Below are positions 6,872 through 16,557 of a stretch of DNA of 64,000 nt, piece by piece. Origin of the DNA: Bin25 sp026709415 (GTDB lineage Bacteria; Bacteroidota; Bacteroidia; Flavobacteriales; Flavobacteriaceae); the NCBI GenBank assembly GCA_965200045.1, contig OZ241330.1, positions 806,001-870,000 of the forward strand, read 5' to 3'. The position numbers were made by a program, and so were the translations under genes. Below the pieces are notes generated by a model. That model saw only the letters and a list, made by a program, of their open reading frames with translations. It searched no databases and had not been told where the DNA came from. The number at the start of each line of letters is the position of its first letter. Positions within the stretch are counted from its first letter, which is position 1.

Positions 6872-9508
6872 ATGAGGTTTGTAAACATTTTAGTTCTTTT
6901 CGCCATTTTTTCTTGGCCCCATGATGTGGCTTCTCAATGGAGCATATCAGGAGTTGTCACTAACGAAGAAGGAAAACCTATATCATTTTGTCAAGTTACG
7001 ATTAAAAAATCATCAGATAGTTCAGAAATCATGGACTATACCTTTACGGACGCCGAAGGGAAATACGAATTAAATGTCGAAGTTAGTGGGGATTTGCATA
7101 TCCAGTTTTCAAAGCTACATTTTCATAGTGTATCAGAAGTACTGTCTAGTGATACCTCAGATAAAAAGATTGAATTCAATGTTTCTTTAAAACTAAATCC
7201 CCAAAAACTGAAAGATGTGACTTTAGAAGGCACCCAACCCGTAATTGTTAAAAAAGATACCGTCGTTTATCGAGCAGAACATTTTCGGCGAGGGGATGAA
7301 CAAGTCTTAGAAGATTTGCTGGAAAATCTGCCAGGCGTTGAAGTGACTTCAGATGGAACGGTAAAATTCGAAGGAAAAGAAGTGGAGAAAATCATGATTG
7401 AAGGTTCTGATTTAGTGGGTGATGACTACAAACGCTTGAGTCAAAACATGCCCGATTATCCGATTGAAGAAGTGGAACTGTATCGCAATTATCAAGAAAA
7501 TCATCTGTTAAGAGGATTGAATGATTCAGGAGATTTTGCGCTGAATGTCTTATTGGAGGAACAATACAAAAGCGTTTGGTTTGGTAATGTCAAACCCAAA
7601 ACAGACTTTGATATCGATTCGAAATACCAGTTTGCAGGCAATCTGATTGGCGTCTTTAAAAAAAATCAATCGCTCATCACTACGGAAATGAATAATATTG
7701 GGAGGCGCTCCAATGGCCATAATTTCACTCTTCCGGACATCGATTTACAAATGGAACTACTAAGACCCATTATCAATATTGGTTCATTTTATTCTAGATT
7801 CGGCAATTCAAATTTCAATAATCAAGAATCGATTTCGCTCAATAGTGTTTTTAATCCTAACAAAAAAATGGAGGCTCGAGTACAACTTTTGTTTCATTGG
7901 GATGAACAATCCTTTTTTAGTGCATCCAATCGGAACGTTGAAATCAATCAAATTGCTTTTGAAAACAACGAAACATACAGTCTTAAAAGAGACACAAAGA
8001 GATGGACGATTAGTTCAAAAGTAAAATACCAATTATCCAAAGACCAACTGTTGGAATACCGAGGAAGTTATAAGGACAATGAACGTATTAGTGGAGTGTC
8101 ATTCGATTTTAACGATATTAATTCTTTAGAAGCATTATCGACCAATGAACATTTATTGACGCAAAAGGTGGACTACACTTTAAGGATTACAAATAAACAA
8201 GCACTGCAAGTTAAAGGAAATTATGCCTACCAACATCAACCACAAGAGTATTCTAGTAATCAGAATTTTTTTGAAGAATTGTCTGAAAGCACTTCGATGA
8301 GTCGCTACAATCAAAATATCCATCATCGATTGGATTATGCAACGGCAAACATTCGTTACACGCAACAAATGTCAAAAGGTAACCTGTGGAATATAGGCCT
8401 TCAAACCAATTACAGAAAGGAATCGCTTGATGCTCCTACCGATATTATTCTTGACTCTGAATGGAATGATTTTATAGACAACAACAAATATTCCATTTTT
8501 GAATCCCAAGCAATGATATCTCGTCAAATGGCATTCAACAATATAAAAATCACGCCACGCATCAATTTTTCGACAGTGAATACGTCGTTAAAAACTTCGA
8601 ATGAAGAAAAGGATGCCACCAAATACTTTTTGGAAGGGAATATTGACTTCAAATGGACTTTTACCCAAAGCCATTTCTTTTCTATGAATTACGATTATGC
8701 CACTACCTCCATTAGCGGTCTAACAGATGTCTCTTCAGATTATTTGCTATTAGATCGAAATTCACTTCAGAGGGGGCTTGGATTCATGGATTTTTTAAAC
8801 CAATCAAGTTTCATTGTATCTTATTACATTGGCGGACCTACCAGAAGAATGTCTTTTGATACGGGAGTTGTTTTCAGTAAACAGCATGATTTTATAACAT
8901 CAAAGCAAACCATCACCCAAAACTATCAGATTAGTGAATTGGTTTTAGTCAAAAACCAATCCTCTACTAGTTTTTGGTCGACATCCGGTTATTATCTTAA
9001 AAAGATTTTTACCAATATTAAATTGAAATTAAACTACAGTTACAGTGATTATTATTTTTTTGTTGAATCTGAAAAAAACACCTATAAAAGCAATAATTAT
9101 GGGATGGGTGTAGAAATCAGAACGTCTGCTTTTGATCACCTTGATGTTGTGGTTGGCATTAATTTTCAAACCCCAGATGTTTCTGTCAATGGCATGACAA
9201 GACCAACAGTATACGCCAGCAGTCAATTTATTGACTTGGTATACAAGCCCAATAGAAGCATGACCTTTAAGACGGTGATAGATAGGAGTGCCTATAACAG
9301 AGATAACACCCAGCAAGATTTTTGGTTTATCAACTTGAACTATGACTATATTATCATGAGAAACAAACTGACAATTGGACTAGAGTTTGTCAATCTTTTG
9401 GATCAAAATACAATTAAGTCAGTTAATGTTAGCCGTCTTGGGACTACCACTTCAGAATACAGAATTCAACCTCGGACTGGTCTATTTAAACTAGATTATA
9501 GATTTTAA
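6872..9508 (+). CDS. TonB-receptor-like outer-membrane beta-barrel protein
   Basis: An 878-residue exported protein. Signal peptide about 1-22, then a carboxypeptidase-regulatory-like Ig fold (about 25-115, ISGVVTNEEGKPI), a plug-like domain (about 120-205, with LEDLLENLPGVEV), and a long C-terminal region of alternating strands ending in a terminal Phe (KLDYRF), as expected for an outer-membrane barrel. In this subgroup the barrel may not depend on TonB; no obvious TonB box is seen. GLPGLI proteins commonly accompany such barrels, which suggests a shared envelope role, substrate unknown. Confidence 0.85.
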   Translation: MRFVNILVLFAIFSWPHDVASQWSISGVVTNEEGKPISFCQVTIKKSSDSSEIMDYTFTDAEGKYELNVEVSGDLHIQFSKLHFHSVSEVLSSDTSDKKIEFNVSLKLNPQKLKDVTLEGTQPVIVKKDTVVYRAEHFRRGDEQVLEDLLENLPGVEVTSDGTVKFEGKEVEKIMIEGSDLVGDDYKRLSQNMPDYPIEEVELYRNYQENHLLRGLNDSGDFALNVLLEEQYKSVWFGNVKPKTDFDIDSKYQFAGNLIGVFKKNQSLITTEMNNIGRRSNGHNFTLPDIDLQMELLRPIINIGSFYSRFGNSNFNNQESISLNSVFNPNKKMEARVQLLFHWDEQSFFSASNRNVEINQIAFENNETYSLKRDTKRWTISSKVKYQLSKDQLLEYRGSYKDNERISGVSFDFNDINSLEALSTNEHLLTQKVDYTLRITNKQALQVKGNYAYQHQPQEYSSNQNFFEELSESTSMSRYNQNIHHRLDYATANIRYTQQMSKGNLWNIGLQTNYRKESLDAPTDIILDSEWNDFIDNNKYSIFESQAMISRQMAFNNIKITPRINFSTVNTSLKTSNEEKDATKYFLEGNIDFKWTFTQSHFFSMNYDYATTSISGLTDVSSDYLLLDRNSLQRGLGFMDFLNQSSFIVSYYIGGPTRRMSFDTGVVFSKQHDFITSKQTITQNYQISELVLVKNQSSTSFWSTSGYYLKKIFTNIKLKLNYSYSDYYFFVESEKNTYKSNNYGMGVEIRTSAFDHLDVVVGINFQTPDVSVNGMTRPTVYASSQFIDLVYKPNRSMTFKTVIDRSAYNRDNTQQDFWFINLNYDYIIMRNKLTIGLEFVNLLDQNTIKSVNVSRLGTTTSEYRIQPRTGLFKLDYRF

Positions 9509-9563
9509 TGATACAGAGGAATTATATTATTTGGAATTATTGAAAAAGTTCTAAATTGGAAAG

Positions 9564-9977
9564 GTGAAATACAAACGATTCACCTACGGACAAAGGCAAC
9601 TCATAGAAATATACCTAGCTCGGAACTATTCAATAGTACAAATTGCTCAAGCAATAAAGCGAAACCAATCCAGTGTCTATAGAGAAGTCAAAAGGAATTC
9701 TTCTCGAAAAAATAAATACAACGCCATCAAAGCCAATCAACGAGCCGAAGAATTTAAAATCAAAAGAAAACCTAAAAAATTAACTTCTGAAATGAAATCC
9801 TATATCGATGACAAAGTGAAACAATTTGGTTGGTCTCCACAAAAAATTCGTCAAGAAGCCAGAAAATCAAGAATCGATATGGTATCGATCCATCGTATAT
9901 ACCATTACATTAAAGAAGATAAAGAATACGGAGGGGAACTTCACAAGCACTTAAAAATAGGATTGCGTAGCAATTGA
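9564..9977 (+). pseudogene. IS30-family transposase, N-terminal fragment
   Basis: 137 residues matching only the DNA-binding half of an IS30 transposase: the HTH (YGQRQLIEIYLARNYS, then RNQSSVYREVKRN) and the linker (GWSPQKIRQEA). The frame stops right after the usual HKHLK element, so the whole DDE catalytic domain is absent. It starts with GTG 9564. No matching inverted repeats could be found around it. It is a dead remnant lying between the barrel gene and rplU, 53 bases before the latter. Confidence 0.85.
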
Positions 9978-10030
9978 ATAGGAGAAGGTAGAATTGGTTC
10001 AATTTATTTAATTTCGCAGTCCTTGATTTC

Positions 10031-10417
10031 ATGGGAATGTATGCTATTGTCGATATTTTAGGAAAGCAATATAAAGTCCAAGAAAATCAACAGATTTTTG
10101 TGGATAGGATGGATTTAGAAAAAGGAAAATTCATTGATTTTGAAAACATCTATTTATTGGATGATACCGAAAAAATTTCCGTTGGGACGCCAACGGTCAA
10201 AGATGCCATCGTCACTGCAGAAGTGTTGGGACATCAAAAAGGGGATAAAGTCATTGTTTTTAAAAAAAAGAGAAGAAAGGGGTATGCTGTCAAAAATGGA
10301 CACCGACAAAATTATACTCAGTTGCTTATCAAAAAAATCAAAACAAAATTTACAGAACCCCCAAAAGAAACGGCTAAAATTCCTTTTTCAAAATCTACTA
10401 AAGTGGCAACTAACTAA
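10031..10417 (+). CDS. rplU: 50S ribosomal protein L21 (bL21)
   Basis: Ribosomal protein bL21, 128 residues, starting MYAIVDILGKQYKV at the second Met (10037), which is the more likely start. The core is normal (KVIVFKKKRRKGY, NGHRQNYTQL). The C-terminal tail beyond about residue 108 is longer than usual for bL21 and Lys/Pro/Thr-rich. It is followed by rpmA 27 bases later, the conserved order. An IS30 scar sits directly upstream, so the promoter region is disturbed; a weak -7-like TAATTTCG lies at 10009. Confidence 0.95.
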   Translation: MGMYAIVDILGKQYKVQENQQIFVDRMDLEKGKFIDFENIYLLDDTEKISVGTPTVKDAIVTAEVLGHQKGDKVIVFKKKRRKGYAVKNGHRQNYTQLLIKKIKTKFTEPPKETAKIPFSKSTKVATN

Positions 10418-10444
10418 TACGGGGATCAATTTAAACTTGTAAAA

Positions 10445-10729
10445 ATGGCTCATAAAAAAGGCGTAGGAAGTTCAAAAAACGGAAGAGAATCGGAATCAAA
10501 ACGTTTAGGAGTAAAAATTTTTGGGGGACAAATTGCTAAACCGGGGAGTATCATCATACGCCAACGCGGAACCAAGCACCATCCAGGACTTAACGTCTAT
10601 TTGGGTAAAGACCACACACTCCATTCATCAATTGATGGGATCGTACAGTTTAAAAGAAAAAAAAATAATAGATCTTTTGTTTCTGTATTGCCCAATGAAG
10701 TCCAGCCCATTTCACCAAAAGTCGAATGA
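10445..10729 (+). CDS. rpmA: 50S ribosomal protein L27 (bL27)
   Basis: Ribosomal protein bL27, 94 residues, beginning MAHKKGVGSSKNGRESESKR with the conserved basic N-terminal arm that reaches toward the peptidyl-transferase centre, followed by GGQIAKPGSIIIRQRGTK. No N-terminal extension needing processing is present. Co-transcribed with rplU. It ends facing doxX, with a short 61-base convergent gap that shows no convincing terminator. Confidence 0.97.
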   Translation: MAHKKGVGSSKNGRESESKRLGVKIFGGQIAKPGSIIIRQRGTKHHPGLNVYLGKDHTLHSSIDGIVQFKRKKNNRSFVSVLPNEVQPISPKVE

Positions 10730-10790
10730 CTATAGTTTTTTGGTTCTACAACAATGGGAAATCATACAATGTCCCCGTCACGGTGTGATA

Positions 10791-11177
10791 TTAGGGTTTC
10801 CTTTTGAATTTTAAGGAGTATTTACCCCCACCGGCTAGTGCGATAGCCAAAAATCCGGTAAAGAATAGTAAAGCTTTTTCCCATCGATCAAACGCATCCC
10901 CATTGGCAATATGAACGGCAATCATGGCTCCCAACATAACCAAAGTTGTTAAAGTGGCTGCCCATCTTGTTTGGTATCCTACGATGATTAAAATAGGTGC
11001 AATAAATTCACCAATAGCTGTAATCACAAGAGTTAATTCAGCACCTATTCCGATAGGGTCTGCAAAAGCAAAATCACCTTGAAATACTTTGGAGATTTTT
11101 CCCCACCCATGAGTTATCATGGCCACTGAAAAAACCACACGTATAATCAAAAGAGCTAAGTCGGTATTTTTTTTCAT
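10791..11177 (-). CDS. DoxX family membrane protein
   Basis: A 128-residue protein with four hydrophobic segments and the family pattern (LLIIRVVFSVAMITHGWGKI, then EFIAPILIIVGYQTRWAA). DoxX proteins are inner-membrane proteins linked loosely to redox or respiratory functions; the exact role is unclear. It lies 17 bases after rfbB on the same strand and may be the last gene of the rhamnose transcript, though no functional link is evident. Confidence 0.85.
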   Translation of the reverse strand: MKKNTDLALLIIRVVFSVAMITHGWGKISKVFQGDFAFADPIGIGAELTLVITAIGEFIAPILIIVGYQTRWAATLTTLVMLGAMIAVHIANGDAFDRWEKALLFFTGFLAIALAGGGKYSLKFKRKP

Positions 11178-11194
11178 GAAAATTTAATTTGATA

Positions 11195-12193
11195 CTAAGT
11201 TAGAACATTTTGGGAATAATAGTCAATCGTTTGTTTTAGTCCGTCATCAAACCTGGTGGTGGGCTTCCAATTCAATTCTTGAGTAATCTTAGATTTATTG
11301 AGGGCGTACCGAAAATCATGTCCCAGTCGATCGGGCACATGAGTGATTAGTTTTTGAAAAGACCCTTGGGCCTGATTTAATTCAGATTCTAGCAGATGAA
11401 TAATTTTGTTCACTAGAGAGATATTATTGATTGGATTGTCAGCTCCAATATTATAAGACTGCCCAATGGTTCCACGATGAAAAATACAGTCGATGGCCTC
11501 GACATGATCAGAAACAAATAACCAATCTCGAATGTTATCTCCCTTTCCATAAACTTTTATGGGCTGCTTGTTTAATGCATTGGTGACTATCTGAGGAATA
11601 AACTTATCATCAGATTGGTATGGCCCATAATTATTAGTGCAATGAGACAAAACAATGGGTAGCCCGTAAGTGTGATGAAATGCTTTAACAAAATGATCTG
11701 CAGCGGCTTTAGAGGCTGCATAAGGCGATCGAGGAAGATAGGGATCCGACTCTATAAAAGATCCTGCCGGTCCAAGATGACCGTATACTTCATCGGTCGA
11801 AACGTGATAAAACCGATTAAATGAAGGGTTTTGTTGACAATAGGTTTTGGTTAATTCAAGAAGATGAACAGTTCCAACGATATTGGAATGAACAAATAAA
11901 CTGGGGTTGACAATGGATTTATCCACATGCGTTTCTGCCGCCAGATGAATGATTCCTTCAAATTCATAGTTTTTGAATAATATTTCCATCTGTTTTTTAT
12001 TGCAGATATCGTATGGATAAAAAGAATAATTAGGGTGATTCGATATGGAATCTAGTCCTTTGATGTTACTAGCCTCTGTCAATGAATCGACATTGACAAA
12101 ATGATAGTGAGGGTATTTACCAACCAAAACTCGAAGTAAATGTATGCCTATAAATCCAGCGCCACCTGTAATTAAAATGGGATTTTTTGGCAT
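11195..12193 (-). CDS. rfbB: dTDP-glucose 4,6-dehydratase
   Basis: Extended short-chain dehydrogenase of 332 residues: NAD loop GGAGFIG at the N-terminus, catalytic YAASKAAADH (YxxxK) near residue 159, and the STDEVYG motif with the catalytic Thr-Asp-Glu triplet near 134. It converts dTDP-glucose to dTDP-4-keto-6-deoxyglucose, step two of dTDP-L-rhamnose synthesis. It is the last rfb gene of the rfbACDB run on the minus strand and follows rfbD by one base. Confidence 0.96.
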   Translation of the reverse strand: MPKNPILITGGAGFIGIHLLRVLVGKYPHYHFVNVDSLTEASNIKGLDSISNHPNYSFYPYDICNKKQMEILFKNYEFEGIIHLAAETHVDKSIVNPSLFVHSNIVGTVHLLELTKTYCQQNPSFNRFYHVSTDEVYGHLGPAGSFIESDPYLPRSPYAASKAAADHFVKAFHHTYGLPIVLSHCTNNYGPYQSDDKFIPQIVTNALNKQPIKVYGKGDNIRDWLFVSDHVEAIDCIFHRGTIGQSYNIGADNPINNISLVNKIIHLLESELNQAQGSFQKLITHVPDRLGHDFRYALNKSKITQELNWKPTTRFDDGLKQTIDYYSQNVLT

Positions 12194-12194
12194 A

Positions 12195-13067
12195 TTATTG
12201 AATTTTAGAAATGCATTCAGTTAAGGCCACCTTCCAATTTCGAGGTATCATATTGAATTCTTGTCTGATCCTAGTCGTGTTTAATGCACTGTATTCAGGA
12301 CGCTTAACGATCGAGTTTTTTTGTTTGACACCAACTAAAGAAGCGGGAGTGTTCATAGGCATGCTGTCGATTATGTGCTTTGCAACATCATACCATGTTG
12401 CTACGCCAGAATTAACAAAATGATAAATCCGATGATTCAAAGTTTTGAATTGATTTGCAATTGATAAAATAAATTGGGCCAAATCTATACCATAGGTGGG
12501 ACACCCGTATTGATTATTCACTACTTCGAGTGTTTTGTTTTGTTGTATTTGAGAAAGTATGCTTTTAAAAAAATTAGTGCCAAAAGGACTAAATATCCAA
12601 GAACTACGAATAATGATCGCTTTTATTTTTGATTCTAGCAAAAGTTGTTCTCCCAAAGTTTTTGATTTTCCATATTGATTGATGGGGTTGGGACTATCGC
12701 TTTCAGTATAAGGTTCTCTTTTTTGACCATCAAACACATAATCTGTGGATATGTGAAATAGAAAAGTATTATGTTTTTGGCATAATTTAATAAGGCGATC
12801 TACCCCATTAACATTAACCTGTTGGGCACATTTTGGATTGGATTCTGCTTTTCTCACATGGGTATAAGCCGCACAGTTGATGATGATATCAACAGGGTTG
12901 TATTCAACAAAATCATTGATTTGATTTTGGTTGGTAATGTCAAATTCACTTTTATTTAAAAAATAAAATTGATCTTTTTGGTTTTGGGGGACAATGAATT
13001 CAATACATTGAGCGAGTTGCCCCCCACCTGTGACCAAAAACTTTAATTTAGACGGCGGAGGGGTCAT
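12195..13067 (-). CDS. rfbD: dTDP-4-dehydrorhamnose reductase
   Basis: NADPH-dependent reductase that finishes dTDP-L-rhamnose synthesis. It has the nucleotide loop VTGGGQLAQ, the active-site YGKSKTLGE (YxxxK) and the STDYVFDG motif typical of RmlD. The start chosen is the ATG at 13067 (MTPPPSKLKF), giving about 290 residues; a longer frame from 13121 lacks support. It overlaps the end of rfbC by 20 bases, consistent with translational coupling. Confidence 0.95.
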   Translation of the reverse strand: MTPPPSKLKFLVTGGGQLAQCIEFIVPQNQKDQFYFLNKSEFDITNQNQINDFVEYNPVDIIINCAAYTHVRKAESNPKCAQQVNVNGVDRLIKLCQKHNTFLFHISTDYVFDGQKREPYTESDSPNPINQYGKSKTLGEQLLLESKIKAIIIRSSWIFSPFGTNFFKSILSQIQQNKTLEVVNNQYGCPTYGIDLAQFILSIANQFKTLNHRIYHFVNSGVATWYDVAKHIIDSMPMNTPASLVGVKQKNSIVKRPEYSALNTTRIRQEFNMIPRNWKVALTECISKIQ

Positions 13068-13617
13068 CAAAAGAAAAGGCCTTTGAAAAACCAATATTGG
13101 TTTTGTCTCTTTGAGAAACAATAATAGAATTCATCGACAGGGGCCATCGAATATTTAGCTTAGAATCATTCCAAGCGATAGACTGTTCCGAAGGGGGATG
13201 ATAGTATTGATCCATTTTATAGAAAACCAGGGACTGATCGCTCAAAGTAAGATAACCGTGAGCAAACCCTCGAGGAATGAATAGATTGGAATCACGATCA
13301 TCACTTAAAAAAAATCCAAAAACCTGCCCAAAACTTTCAGACCACTTCCGCATGTCTACAACGACATCATAGATTGATCCATTGACCACCGAGATTAATT
13401 TGGACTGAGCATGGGGTGGTAGTTGATAATGTAATCCCCGCAACACCCCCTTTTTCGAGTGGACTTCGTTTTCTTGACAAAAATCCGATAAAGAATATCC
13501 AAGTTTTTCTTCTAAAAGATCTTTTCGGAAGTTTTCACTAAGAGACCCTCGAAAGTCTTGGTGAATTTCTGGATGAATCAACGCCAGACCGGTCTTATCA
13601 ATCATTTGAATTTCCAT
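13048..13617 (-). CDS. rfbC: dTDP-4-dehydrorhamnose 3,5-epimerase
   Basis: Cupin-fold epimerase of 189 residues, with the RmlC motifs FRGSLSENF, LRGLHYQLPP (catalytic His), VVVDMRKWSESFG and FIPRGFAHGYLTL. It acts between rfbB and rfbD in dTDP-rhamnose synthesis. It starts nine bases after the end of rfbA and overlaps rfbD, so all four form one operon supplying rhamnose for surface polysaccharide. Confidence 0.96.
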   Translation of the reverse strand: MEIQMIDKTGLALIHPEIHQDFRGSLSENFRKDLLEEKLGYSLSDFCQENEVHSKKGVLRGLHYQLPPHAQSKLISVVNGSIYDVVVDMRKWSESFGQVFGFFLSDDRDSNLFIPRGFAHGYLTLSDQSLVFYKMDQYYHPPSEQSIAWNDSKLNIRWPLSMNSIIVSQRDKTNIGFSKAFSFDDPSAV

Positions 13618-13626
13618 AATGGAAAG

Positions 13627-14499
13627 TTATAAATAGTTATTGATCAAATATTGACCATAAGGCGTCCTGTTCATTTTTTTTGCAGCCATTAAAACATCTG
13701 ATTTGGTAATCCATCCTTTTTTAAAGGCGATTTCTTCCAAACAGGCTACTTTACTTCTTTTCCTTTTTTCAATGGTATGGATAAACTGAGAGGCTTCAAG
13801 CAAGGATTCTGGACTCCCTGTATCCAGCCAAGTAAAGCTTTTTGAAAGTTGCACGACATCTAACGCATTATCAGAAAGATATTGTTGATTGACTGTGGTA
13901 ATCTCAAGTTCTCCACGTTTGGAAAATGGAATTTTTGCAGCCATTTGAATGACTGAATTTGGATAAAAATACAATCCAGCCACAGCAATATTACTAGGGG
14001 GTGTATTCGGTTTTTCTTCAATGGAAACAGCCTGATGGAATTGATTAAATCCAAGAACACCGTATTGATGCGGGTTATTGACTTCAACACCAAAAACAGT
14101 GGCCACTTGATGTTTAGTGGCATTAATTTTTGCTTTTATCAAATGGGATTCTAAATGAGGGCCATAGAAAACATTATCTCCCAATACCAAACAAACGGAA
14201 CTTGATCCCAGAAATTTTTTTCCAACAAGAAAGCCTTGAGCAATCCCTTGAGGTTTACTTTGAATAGCATAGTCAATAGATAATCCCCATTGGGATCCAT
14301 CGCCTAGTAAACGCTTGTAATGTGCCATATCTTCAGGCGTACTAATGATTAAAATGTCCCGAATATCGGCAAGCATCAAAATAGAAAGGGGATAATACAC
14401 CATGGGTTTATCGTAAATGGGCAACAGCTGTTTGGACGCCCCACCAGTAATCGGCAGCAACCTTGTCCCATTACCTCCTGCCATGATAATACCTTTCAT
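13627..14499 (-). CDS. rfbA: Glucose-1-phosphate thymidylyltransferase
   Basis: First enzyme of dTDP-rhamnose synthesis, 290 residues, with the nucleotidyltransferase signature GGNGTRLLPITGGASKQLLP at the N-terminus, the LVLGDNVFYG motif and the VEEKP-like SIEEKPNTP. It is the first gene of the rfbACDB operon. The 55-base gap behind pyk separates it from that gene. Confidence 0.97.
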   Translation of the reverse strand: MKGIIMAGGNGTRLLPITGGASKQLLPIYDKPMVYYPLSILMLADIRDILIISTPEDMAHYKRLLGDGSQWGLSIDYAIQSKPQGIAQGFLVGKKFLGSSSVCLVLGDNVFYGPHLESHLIKAKINATKHQVATVFGVEVNNPHQYGVLGFNQFHQAVSIEEKPNTPPSNIAVAGLYFYPNSVIQMAAKIPFSKRGELEITTVNQQYLSDNALDVVQLSKSFTWLDTGSPESLLEASQFIHTIEKRKRSKVACLEEIAFKKGWITKSDVLMAAKKMNRTPYGQYLINNYL

Positions 14500-14554
14500 C
14501 GGTTGTTGAATTAAATAGCGCTACGAAAAATTAAAGTCAGATGGAATCAGGGCG

Positions 14555-15988
14555 TTAAATGGTTGTTATTCGTAATGTATTGACCATTCCTTTTTTTGAA
14601 ACAGGGATATAGGTCAAATTAACAAGAAAATCCCCTTTTGTCACATAGCCCTTTTCTAAAGCAATCTGATTGACCTCTTCCATGACCAAATCAGTCTCAT
14701 TTCCTTCCTCATAGTAAAAAGTTTTGACCCCCCAAAGTAAATTCAATTGAGAAAGTAAATTTTTGTTGGACGTGAATACTAAAACATAAGCCGATGGTCG
14801 ACAAGCTGAAATTTGATAGGCCGTATAACCGCTATTGGTGAGTGTACAAATGGCTTTGGCATTGATGGCGTTGGCGATTTTAGCGGCATGAAAGCAAATG
14901 GAATCCGTGATATAGCGAATGGTTTGAATGTTTTTGGGTTGTTCTAAATGGATTTTGATGAGGTCGGCATTTTCTACAGTTTTTAAAATGGAAGTCATCA
15001 TGCTAATCACTTTCGCTGGATGTTTTCCTACAGAGGTTTCTCCTGAAGTCATCACGGCATCAGCCCCATCAAAAACAGAGTTCGCGACATCATTAACTTC
15101 GGCTCGACTCGGTGTGAGGCTATCGATCATGTTTTCCAACATTTGAGTTGCTATGATTACCGGTATACGGGCTTTTTTAGAAAGTAAAACCAGTTTTTTT
15201 TGAACAAGTGGCACTTCAGCGGCTGGAATTTCAACCCCCAAGTCCCCACGAGCTACCATAATACCGTCCGACAATTCAATGATTCGATCTAGACTTTGGA
15301 TGGCTTGAGGTTTTTCAATTTTAGAAATGATGGGAAGCTTCTTTTCACTAAAATCTGCCATCAATTGTTTTAATGCCAATAAATCTTCTGCCCCTCGGAC
15401 AAAAGAAAGAGCAATCCAATCCACATCTTGAGTGAAAATGAATTTGGCATCTTCAATGTCCTTAGGCGTTAAGGCACCAATGGTCATTCTGGTATGGGGA
15501 AGGTTGACTCCCTTTTTAGATTCAAAATCACCCCCCTGGATGGTCTTGGTGATGATTTTTGATTTTCTATCGGTATGCGTGACTTCAAAAATGAGTTTTC
15601 CATCATTGATCAAAATGGAATCACCAATGGCAACATCTTTAGCTAAATGAGGATAGTTGAGGTAGGCTTTTTGGGCATTTCCTACAAATGGCTTGTCCGA
15701 ATAAAAGGTTACATTATCTCCAACCGAAACCACAGATCCTTTTTCCACATCACCAATACGTAGTTTAGGCCCTTGTAAATCAGCCAAAATAGCTGAATGA
15801 CATTCGTGTTTTTGATCTAATTCACGAATCATTTTGATTTGCATGGTGGCCACACTGTAGGTGACGTGTGAAAAATTGATTCGAAAGACATTGGTTCCAG
15901 CTAGGATCATTTCTTCTAGCGTATGGATATCTCTTGTGGAAGGCCCTAAAGTGGCTACTATTTTGGTTTTTTTGAAAAAACTCATCAA
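14555..15988 (-). CDS. pyk: Pyruvate kinase
   Basis: Glycolytic enzyme making ATP and pyruvate from phosphoenolpyruvate. 477 residues with the active-site signature IISKIEKPQAI, the MVARGDLGVEIP loop and the substrate motif ATQMLENM. The likely start is the second Met (MSFFKKTKIVATLGP). It overlaps the IPExxxVDY gene by four bases and ends the acpP-fabF-rnc block, an arrangement common in Bacteroidota. Confidence 0.97.
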   Translation of the reverse strand: MMSFFKKTKIVATLGPSTRDIHTLEEMILAGTNVFRINFSHVTYSVATMQIKMIRELDQKHECHSAILADLQGPKLRIGDVEKGSVVSVGDNVTFYSDKPFVGNAQKAYLNYPHLAKDVAIGDSILINDGKLIFEVTHTDRKSKIITKTIQGGDFESKKGVNLPHTRMTIGALTPKDIEDAKFIFTQDVDWIALSFVRGAEDLLALKQLMADFSEKKLPIISKIEKPQAIQSLDRIIELSDGIMVARGDLGVEIPAAEVPLVQKKLVLLSKKARIPVIIATQMLENMIDSLTPSRAEVNDVANSVFDGADAVMTSGETSVGKHPAKVISMMTSILKTVENADLIKIHLEQPKNIQTIRYITDSICFHAAKIANAINAKAICTLTNSGYTAYQISACRPSAYVLVFTSNKNLLSQLNLLWGVKTFYYEEGNETDLVMEEVNQIALEKGYVTKGDFLVNLTYIPVSKKGMVNTLRITTI

Positions 15989-16557
15989 TCAAAAATTAAT
16001 AACGCCGAGTTTTTAATTTGCTCTGAAGGGATTACCAGGTGCAAAAAAACACCTTTTATTTTATTGATTTGTTCCATTAGTAATTTGACACGATCACCGA
16101 TATAAAGTTTTATAAAGTAATCCATTTGGTTGAATTCAGTGAGTAAATATACTTTTTTAAACCACGGGGTATCAAATGCTTTCAATAAAACAGGAGACTC
16201 GCCATTGGGTTTTTGAGGGGATTCAAACCAATTTGAAAAAATGTATTCAGGTTTCGAATTTTCAAACTGTTGCCATTGATAAAGCGGCCACCCATGGGTT
16301 TGGTTTTCGGTAAGGATATCTTCATTGGTTCTTTTAAAGCGGGAATTCCCTAGTCGATTGATGTGATATACGAGCTCAAAAATTTCTAATTCAGATTGAA
16401 TCCCAATTAACCAAAAGGTTTCTTTAAAATCAACAACTAATCGCGGAGATCTTTTGTAACTGACTTTTTTGGGCGGCACGATATAATTTTTTGAAAGATG
16501 ATTCAGTTTAAAACTAGGGGAATGGAAGAGTATTTTTCTAAGAGATTCAAATAACAT
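15985..16557 (-). CDS. IPExxxVDY family protein
   Basis: A 190-residue protein in the position normally held by the IPExxxVDY family, between rnc and pyk. The C-terminal hallmark is here degenerate (VIPSEQIKNS). The function of the family is unknown. The frame as given overlaps the 3' end of rnc by 55 bases; the true start may be a later codon, although no ATG is available near the N-terminus other than the first. Identification relies strongly on gene order plus the FWLIG and FDTPWFKKVYLL segments. Confidence 0.65.
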   Translation of the reverse strand: MLFESLRKILFHSPSFKLNHLSKNYIVPPKKVSYKRSPRLVVDFKETFWLIGIQSELEIFELVYHINRLGNSRFKRTNEDILTENQTHGWPLYQWQQFENSKPEYIFSNWFESPQKPNGESPVLLKAFDTPWFKKVYLLTEFNQMDYFIKLYIGDRVKLLMEQINKIKGVFLHLVIPSEQIKNSALLIFD

